In this document: positions 36,829 through 41,449 of the stretch, piece after piece
How positions within the stretch are numbered: position 1 is the first letter of the stretch
How the letters are laid out: the number at the start of each line of letters is the position of its first letter
Assembly (NCBI GenBank): GCA_015233685.1
Contig: JADFXF010000011.1
Span: 1 to 41,449, forward strand
Origin: Nitrospirota bacterium
GTDB lineage: Bacteria > Nitrospirota > Thermodesulfovibrionia > Thermodesulfovibrionales > Magnetobacteriaceae
Length of the DNA stretch: 41,449 nt
Reading direction: 5' to 3'
Program-made: the position numbers and the translations under genes
The notes under the pieces: generated by a model
The model's database searches: none
Seen by the model: only the letters and a program-made list of their open reading frames with translations
What the model was told of the DNA's origin: nothing

Positions 36829-37830
36829 ATGATAACTAAATTTCAGGATGAGTTTTTTTGGATGTTGAAAGAATCTAAGGGCTATTATCCATGGGTAAAA
36901 GATCGTCCTTACGAGTTACGGAACTTCATGGATAATTATTTTGGTCATTGTGACTGTGGGTTTCATAGACATGACCAATATCGAAATGTATATGGTACGA
37001 TAAAATTACTATTAAATGAAGGATTCCTTGTGAATGAAATTATTGATTTATTCTTTAAGAGCTTAATAAGGGCAGAAATAAGATTTATCAGCCGGTATGT
37101 TCCACAACGAAGCAACGAAGAAAGACTCACTGGGAATTTAGTATCGGAGATTGACAACTCAATTCATCTTGTCAAAGATGAATGTTATAAGTTCTCAATG
37201 AATCTTTATAACGAAAATAAATGTATTGATTTTATTTATACAGATATGTCGAGAGGCGGTAAAGTTGAGAAAGAGACAGGGGCTGATTTAGGATTCATCT
37301 TAGTTCTCGATTTGCCAGATTATCCTTATACAGTCAAAACTCTAACTCTTCAGGCAAAGAATATTAGAAGAAGCACACAAATTAATAGAATGCAGTATGA
37401 AACAATGACAAGAATATGCAAAGATCACGGTAGTTGTGCTTATTTATTTTATGATACTGATTTAAATGTATTGACATCCCCTATGGTATTAAGAACAGAC
37501 GATCATAATTTTGAAACTAAGTACAATGACTGTAAAGAAAGGGGCAATAAATCCTTCAGTGTGAATATTGACGAAGTTTATCGTGGTCAACCTTTATCGT
37601 TATTCATTCTTAGTTGTCTTTTGTATGATACTTGTGGGACTACCCATAGTTCATTTGACAGTGCTATGAAATATTTTACAGATGCTATTTTTCAGAGTAA
37701 TAAAGGTGAAGATTATATATTCAATGGAAGAGTTGGCGTAGTATCATTAGGGAAGAAAATTCAATACCTTATAAATGAAACGAAGAACGACGTTGGAGGT
37801 TTAGATATATTCCTTCCGAAGGATAAGTAA
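36829..37830 (+). CDS. Probable PD-(D/E)xK-type nuclease, QxK subclass
   Basis: I do not know the exact family of this 333-residue protein. The order of motifs fits a restriction-endonuclease fold with a QxK active site: a helix glutamate in GNLVSEIDNSI (E107), the strand aspartate in KETGADLGFILVL (D153) and TLTLQAKNI (Q175-x-K177). This E ... GAD ... QAK series recurs in nuclease domains of antiphage and abortive-infection proteins. The N-terminal 90 residues contain HCDCGFHRH, a possible zinc site. Codon use is strongly AT-rich compared with the core genes, which suggests acquisition. AAGGAG precedes the start. Confidence 0.7.
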   Translation: MITKFQDEFFWMLKESKGYYPWVKDRPYELRNFMDNYFGHCDCGFHRHDQYRNVYGTIKLLLNEGFLVNEIIDLFFKSLIRAEIRFISRYVPQRSNEERLTGNLVSEIDNSIHLVKDECYKFSMNLYNENKCIDFIYTDMSRGGKVEKETGADLGFILVLDLPDYPYTVKTLTLQAKNIRRSTQINRMQYETMTRICKDHGSCAYLFYDTDLNVLTSPMVLRTDDHNFETKYNDCKERGNKSFSVNIDEVYRGQPLSLFILSCLLYDTCGTTHSSFDSAMKYFTDAIFQSNKGEDYIFNGRVGVVSLGKKIQYLINETKNDVGGLDIFLPKDK

Positions 37831-37854
37831 GTGGAACGAAAAGTGTCAGGTCTT

Positions 37855-37945
37855 GACATGTGACATGTCCTGGCAGGAAATGACGCCGGATGTTTTTTTA
37901 TTGGTGGAATGCGGAGGTGGGCTACTTTTCTTTCATATAATATGA
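37855..37945. repeat. REP-like palindromic segment after the nuclease gene
   Basis: GACATGT-G-ACATGTC (37855-37869) and TCATATAATATGA (37933-37945) are perfect short palindromes. Nearby GGCTACTTTT and CTGTCCCC words also occur in the repeat at 38741-38839. They look like parts of an intergenic repeat family. Confidence 0.45.
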
Positions 37946-37978
37946 TAGCTGTCCCCACGCGCCTTAACTGCGGCAGGA

Positions 37979-38203
37979 CTATTTAAGAAACGCCTTCAAC
38001 ATGGCGAACATCGCAACTAATTGCCCTGCCCGGAAGAGAAACATCCATTTCAGGGTTTCGGCTTTTGATTTGTCTATTTCAGCCTTAACCATTTCAATCC
38101 TGAGTTCAAGCGCAGACTTTACGATTTCAATGTCGGCCTTAGTGGCAGCTTCACTCTTGGCCTGATCCGATACCTCATCAAAAGCCTCAATGAGCGCCTT
38201 TGG
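37979..38203 (-). pseudogene. Remnant of a DUF1640-like coiled-coil membrane protein gene
   Basis: On the minus strand a frame between a stop at 38204-38206 and a stop at 37979-37981 reads KALIEAFDEVSDQAKSEAAT, ADIEIVKSALELRIE and ETLKWMFLFRAGQLVAMFAM, ending AFLK. This matches the C-terminal two-thirds of short DUF1640/CCDC90-type proteins (coiled coil plus C-terminal membrane helix). The N-terminal ~35 residues and start codon are missing. Confidence 0.65.
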
Positions 38204-38233
38204 TCACAAATCGCGATGAAAATCAAAATGGTA

Positions 38234-38262
38234 TTGACTGTTTCATCGGACTGTGTTAAATT
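38234..38262 (+). promoter_or_regulatory. Promoter candidate for the 127-residue hypothetical gene
   Basis: TTGACT (38234-38239) and TAAATT (38257-38262) are 17 bp apart, 84 bp upstream of the start codon. Confidence 0.4.
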
Positions 38263-38346
38263 TAGTCAGTGCCATGATAATTATACGAGGAGAATGAGAT
38301 AATCTGAGAAAAAGGCAGGAGGAACCTAAAGCATGAGAGGTGAGCT

Positions 38347-38730
38347 ATGAATCTTGACGAAGAAGTAGAGAGTTTGCTTTTAGCGGTCGAGGAAAAAACT
38401 GTATTTACAGATATTTATAATCTGTTTTACGACCTGACCGACAAGGCTGAGTTCAGGAAAATGTGTGTACCTGCTATTAATAAGAAAATCAAGTCGACCA
38501 TAACCGCAATAGCAAAAAGAATCGTTAAAAACGCGGTGATAAGCGGATTTAAAGCTGTAAAAGTAGATAGGTATAAACTCTGGCATGGGGTGTTTTACTC
38601 CGACATGAGAATGTCGACGTTTTTTTATTTCGAGAAACTTGATATGGGTCTGGTGTCAGTTTCCGGGCCAAATAGCCATATAGACATTGCAAGGTTCACA
38701 GTTGGTGGATATTCACGCTGTACGCATTGA
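38347..38730 (+). CDS. Hypothetical protein, 127 residues
   Basis: I do not recognise this protein. The first half is helical (EEVESLLLAVEEKTVFTDIY, then KKIKSTITAIAKRIVKNAV). The second half is probably beta-rich with aromatic residues (KLWHGVFYSDMRMSTFFYFEK) and ends in GGYSRCTH. No signal peptide or membrane helix is seen. GAGGTGAG lies just before the ATG. It sits among gene stumps and repeats and is probably accessory. Confidence 0.55.
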   Translation: MNLDEEVESLLLAVEEKTVFTDIYNLFYDLTDKAEFRKMCVPAINKKIKSTITAIAKRIVKNAVISGFKAVKVDRYKLWHGVFYSDMRMSTFFYFEKLDMGLVSVSGPNSHIDIARFTVGGYSRCTH

Positions 38731-38740
38731 TATTATTAAG

Positions 38741-38839
38741 GAAGGGAAAAGGGGACAGGCCACTTTTCTAATATCGTCTTTTTAGGTATTCCACGGCGGT
38801 TTAGTGTTGGAATAAAAAGTAGCCTGCCCCCCTTTCTTC
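38741..38839. repeat. REP-like imperfect inverted repeat
   Basis: The arms at 38741-38767 (containing GGGGACAGGCCACTTTT) and 38815-38839 (containing AAAAGTAGCCTGCCCC) pair with few mismatches around a 47-base loop. Intergenic repeats of the GGGACAGGCTACTTTT type are, from memory, often associated with REP-type Y1 transposases. No such transposase is in the window. Confidence 0.6.
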
Positions 38840-38847
38840 ACATGAGT

Positions 38848-38875
38848 TAAAGTTTCGACGCATAACAACCGACAA
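38848..38875 (+). promoter_or_regulatory. Sigma28 (FliA)-like promoter, copy 2
   Basis: TAAAGTTT (38848-38855), 12 bp spacer, ACCGACAA (38868-38875). Both boxes are identical to those in front of the paralogue at 27305, while the spacer differs at several positions. Confidence 0.6.
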
Positions 38876-38920
38876 GGTACATATAGTTGTAGTATGTGAA
38901 TGACTTACGAGGAGGTTATT

Positions 38921-39256
38921 ATGTCAAGTATTGAAGGTATTGAAGGCATTGGAGGTATCGGAGGAATTAATCAGGGCATTGTTAATGAGCCTGCGACTAA
39001 CCCAGCTCCCATCACCCCAAAAAAGACTGAGGCTGAAGCACCTGCCCATCAGACAACCACAACAAGCGCATCTGGCGGGACCACTGTCCATCTTTCAAAT
39101 GCTGCTCAAGCCCTGGAATTACAACAGGAGGGATATAGTGCAGAACAGATTGCCCGGAAACTAGGCATAAGTATCAACACCGTAAACGGTTATCTGGCGT
39201 CTGAGACCAACACTACAATAGCAGCAACAACACCTAAGACAAGCGGCACAACATAA
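38921..39256 (+). CDS. Small protein with HTH-like motif, paralogue 2
   Basis: This 111-residue protein is a paralogue of the one encoded at 27305. It shares the Pro/Ala/Thr-rich linker (PITPKKTEAEAPAHQT), VHLSNAAQALELQQEG and the helix-turn-helix YSAEQIARKLGISINTVNGYL, with the same SGTT end. The N-terminus has an extra IEGIEGIGGIGGI glycine/isoleucine repeat. GAGGAGG stands before the ATG at 38921. Similarity between the two loci starts about 75 bp upstream, at the sigma28-like promoter, and ends just after the stop codon. Confidence 0.75.
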   Translation: MSSIEGIEGIGGIGGINQGIVNEPATNPAPITPKKTEAEAPAHQTTTTSASGGTTVHLSNAAQALELQQEGYSAEQIARKLGISINTVNGYLASETNTTIAATTPKTSGTT

Positions 39257-39280
39257 ATCAACAGGGTGTGATAGGCGCGG

Positions 39281-39691
39281 CTAATTCAAGAGCTTCTTAA
39301 TAAAGGCGTCAGTGTCCTTCATGGCGTCTTTGACCATTGTTCCTCTTCTGATTAAGCCTCTGTAGTACCCTGCTATGTGTAATGTTTCATAAAGGCTTTC
39401 AAAATCCCTCATGAGCTTGCCGTTATTGACAGCAAAGTGTTTTTGTAGCGCCGCCCTGTAGCCGTCAACTGACTTAGGCAACTCTTTGGAGGTTACTCCC
39501 TTCTTCTCTATCAGGACTTCGTTAATGGCCTCCAACACAGCAAAGTATGCCGTCCCAAATGCCTCCCGAACCGGCTTCTTGTCAATATATATATTATCCT
39601 CAATGGAGGCAGACCTTAATAGCTCCCTCGCGTTTTCCATGTACCGAAACGCTTCGCCATGTCCATACTTAGGCTTTTTTACCATTCCCAT
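39281..39691 (-). CDS. DUF5618 / HEPN-like small helical protein
   Basis: The 136-residue all-helical protein contains GEAFRYMENARELLRSA, YIDKKPVREAFGTAYFAVLE and SVDGYRAALQKH, a pattern like DUF5618 and other HEPN-fold proteins. HEPN proteins are often RNases or partners of MNT nucleotidyltransferases in toxin-antitoxin pairs. The canonical R-x4-6-H catalytic motif is not seen and no MNT gene is adjacent, so toxicity is doubtful. The start ATG has no clear ribosome-binding site. It converges with the HTH paralogue gene, 24 bp apart. Confidence 0.65.
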   Translation of the reverse strand: MGMVKKPKYGHGEAFRYMENARELLRSASIEDNIYIDKKPVREAFGTAYFAVLEAINEVLIEKKGVTSKELPKSVDGYRAALQKHFAVNNGKLMRDFESLYETLHIAGYYRGLIRRGTMVKDAMKDTDAFIKKLLN

Positions 39692-39837
39692 GTTTAATCA
39701 TAGACATTTTTGAATATCCGTGTCAAATGGGCGAATTATCATATTTTTTGATACATATCCGACTCGTCGGCATGGTTGCCACACCGGCATAGTAAAACAG
39801 CATGTCTTGTAAAATATATTTATAAAAAACCTCTTGC

Positions 39838-39867
39838 TTTACAAACAAGAAGTGGATATGCTACAAT
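39838..39867 (+). promoter_or_regulatory. Promoter candidate for the GAF-repeat protein gene
   Basis: TTTACA (39838-39843) and TACAAT (39862-39867) are 18 bp apart, leaving an untranslated leader of about 100 bases before the start codon at 39973. Confidence 0.4.
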
Positions 39868-39972
39868 AATGTGTAGATATTGCAGCACTACCACAGGTGG
39901 AGTGGCAAAGGGGCGTTTCCCTGATTACCTGTGATGTGTGTGTCTAATAAATAACGGAGGAGTCTGAGGGCA

Positions 39973-41449
39973 ATGATAGAATCTTTTGGCGGCAGCAGAG
40001 GAAGTGAATTTTTCATCATGGACTTTTTACAGAAGATGCCGGCGCAGGCATTAGATCCCTCCGGCGCGGAGGAAGCCCTGTGCGAAGATATACGTAAATT
40101 TACCAACTCTCAGGTTTGTGCCATCGTCCTGCATGATGAACATGGTAAAATATCAAAAGTGACACTAACGCCTCCAGACAGCCATGAATTTCTAACCGGG
40201 GACCTGTTGGAAAAAATGATTTATGTATCGGTAGGCACCTCCAGCATAAAAGTGTGGAACATCCCGGAGAAGAAGGGGGTGTTTAACGAGATTGGCATAT
40301 CCGCCGATATTTTCAACATTCTTTCAATGCCTCTATATTCAGGCTCCACAAGGATTGGCACTTTATTGATTGTAAACATCACAATTGATGCAAACTCTAT
40401 TTCTTTGGATCCATTGTTTCAAACAATGGACATGATTGGAAAAATCATAGGGTTAGTCCTAAAAAACGCATACTTTTATCAAGAGACACAAGAGCAATTA
40501 AAACTATCGAAATTTATGGCGGAGATTGGGCAAATTTTGGCATCAAGCGCGTCATCATTAGCAGGATTGCTTCAAAATAGCGCTGAGGCCATAGTCAGCC
40601 ATTTGGGTGTATCTGTGGCGCGTATTTGGGTTATGGACGAAACAGGAAATACACTTGAACTACAGGCTAGCGCTGGACTATATAAAAATATTGACGGAGA
40701 CCAGTCACGAATCACTGTTGGTAAAGACACAATGGGGATTATTGCAAGTGACTCCATGCCCCATATTACCAACCCGGCACAAACAGACCCCTTAATTAAC
40801 TGCACTGATTGGGTTAAACGGGATGGCATAATAGCTTTTGAGGAATATCCATTAATAGCAGAAGGAAGAGTTACGGGTGTTTTGGCCATATTTTCAAAAA
40901 ACATTTTAACCAAATTCACAATTGACTCCATTGCCACCGTATCGAATAGCATTGCCGTCGCAATTAAAAATAAACAGGTTGAGAAAATGCGTATTCAGGC
41001 AAAAGAAGAGGCTTTGACAGATAAAGAAGAGGCTGATAGGGTAAAAGAAGTAGCTTTGACAGATAAAGAAGAGGCTGATAGGGTAAAAGAAGTGGCTTTG
41101 ACAGATAAAGAAGAGGCTGATAGGGTAAAAGAAGTGGCTTTGACAGATAAAGAAGTGGCTGACAGGGTTAAGGAAGCCGCTTTGACAGCCAAAGAAGTGG
41201 CTGATAGGGTTAAGGAAGCCGCTTTGACAGCCAAAGAAGTGGCTGATAGGGTTAAGGAAGCCGCTTTGATTGCTAAAGAAGAGGCTGATAGGGTTAAGGA
41301 AGCCGCTTTGACAGCCAAAGAAGAGGCCGATAGGGTTAAGGAAGCCGCTCTGATTGCCAAAGAAGAGGCCGATAGGGTTAAGGAAGAGGCTTTGATTGCT
41401 AAAAAAGAGGCCGATAGGGTTAAGGAAGCCGCTTTGATTGCCAAAGAAG
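39973..41449 (+). CDS. GAF-domain protein with C-terminal 14-residue coiled-coil repeats (3' end missing)
   Basis: The frame runs from the ATG at 39973 (GGAGGAG about ten bases upstream) off the right edge, so at least 492 residues are present and the end is unknown. Residues about 1-160 form a GAF-like domain (SQVCAIVLHDEHG, FNILSMPLYSGSTRIGTLLIV). Residues about 175-335 form a second, clearer GAF domain (HLGVSVARIWVMDETGNTLE, EEYPLIAEGRVTGVLAIFS). From residue 347 on, a 14-residue unit of the form ALTDKEEADRVKEV repeats ten times and continues. Such proteins usually end in a kinase, cyclase or similar output domain, which is not visible here. Confidence 0.85.
   Translation, partial: MIESFGGSRGSEFFIMDFLQKMPAQALDPSGAEEALCEDIRKFTNSQVCAIVLHDEHGKISKVTLTPPDSHEFLTGDLLEKMIYVSVGTSSIKVWNIPEKKGVFNEIGISADIFNILSMPLYSGSTRIGTLLIVNITIDANSISLDPLFQTMDMIGKIIGLVLKNAYFYQETQEQLKLSKFMAEIGQILASSASSLAGLLQNSAEAIVSHLGVSVARIWVMDETGNTLELQASAGLYKNIDGDQSRITVGKDTMGIIASDSMPHITNPAQTDPLINCTDWVKRDGIIAFEEYPLIAEGRVTGVLAIFSKNILTKFTIDSIATVSNSIAVAIKNKQVEKMRIQAKEEALTDKEEADRVKEVALTDKEEADRVKEVALTDKEEADRVKEVALTDKEVADRVKEAALTAKEVADRVKEAALTAKEVADRVKEAALIAKEEADRVKEAALTAKEEADRVKEAALIAKEEADRVKEEALIAKKEADRVKEAALIAKE
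41011..41449 (+). repeat. 42-bp in-frame tandem repeat, ten and a half copies, open at the edge
   Basis: Each unit codes for fourteen residues, exactly two heptads, with the core KE-x-ADRVKE. The first three units are almost identical at DNA level, while later ones drift (TDKE to TAKE to IAKE). Slippage in such an array explains why sequence may stop here. Confidence 0.95.

Noticed and set aside
40995-41444. Leftward Ala/Ser/Leu-rich repeat protein
   Set aside because: It is the antisense reading of the 42-bp tandem repeat. The rightward frame continues a GAF-domain gene with normal codon use.

Overview
The window looks like a bacterial chromosome segment of moderate GC content, with no rRNA, tRNA or CRISPR array that I can see. 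The gene set (family-4 uracil-DNA glycosylase, CHASE2 kinase, HD-GYP protein, a heme-type sensor kinase, an EF-G-like GTPase) and the 'HQWRQPLN' type of histidine kinase would fit Nitrospirota or a deltaproteobacterial-type lineage. That placement is only an impression from gene families. Both window edges lie in repeated DNA: a 107-bp inverted copy of the bioA 3' end on the left and a 42-bp tandem repeat on the right. The window may therefore be a whole contig that stopped at repeats.

Layout. Positions 0.5-5.6 kb hold a leftward housekeeping run: GAF/HD-GYP protein, methyltransferase, pgeF, tsaE, nadK, udg. bioA and a tiny proline-rich lipoprotein gene follow, read rightward. A YefM/YoeB toxin-antitoxin pair and the stump of a flavin reductase gene lie at 7.6-8.4 kb. 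A DUF4337 membrane protein and two leftward sensor histidine kinases fill 8.4-13.5 kb, one kinase carrying a CxxCH Tll0287-like sensor. A PLP decarboxylase and spermidine synthase form a polyamine pair at 13.7-15.7 kb.

From 15.8 to 23.3 kb an AT-richer, leftward, tightly packed five-gene operon encodes, in transcription order: a VWA-type lipoprotein, a small membrane protein, a tubulin/FtsZ-superfamily protein, a 990-residue protein with an actin/Hsp70-type ATPase core, and a membrane-anchored coiled-coil protein. This pairing of a tubulin-like and an actin-like NTPase with envelope proteins is the best candidate for an uncharacterised system here.

ligA follows. Next come an S24 repressor gene and a Cys-cluster/HTH gene whose promoter contains a perfect 18-bp palindrome, and a zinc-ribbon protein. 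The first of two paralogous small HTH proteins with sigma28-like promoters is next, then a CHASE2 Ser/Thr kinase, a Tim44-like protein, a YkgJ-type protein, a decayed DUF1778/GNAT toxin-antitoxin locus, an EF-G-like GTPase, an RseC-like protein and an SGNH hydrolase.

The last 5 kb is accessory. It holds a two-gene locus with a consensus promoter overlapping a palindrome and a probable PD-(D/E)xK-type nuclease. It also contains a DUF1640-like gene stump, REP-like repeats, the second sigma28/HTH paralogue, a HEPN-like DUF5618 protein and a GAF protein. The GAF protein enters a long 14-residue coiled-coil repeat and runs off the right edge.
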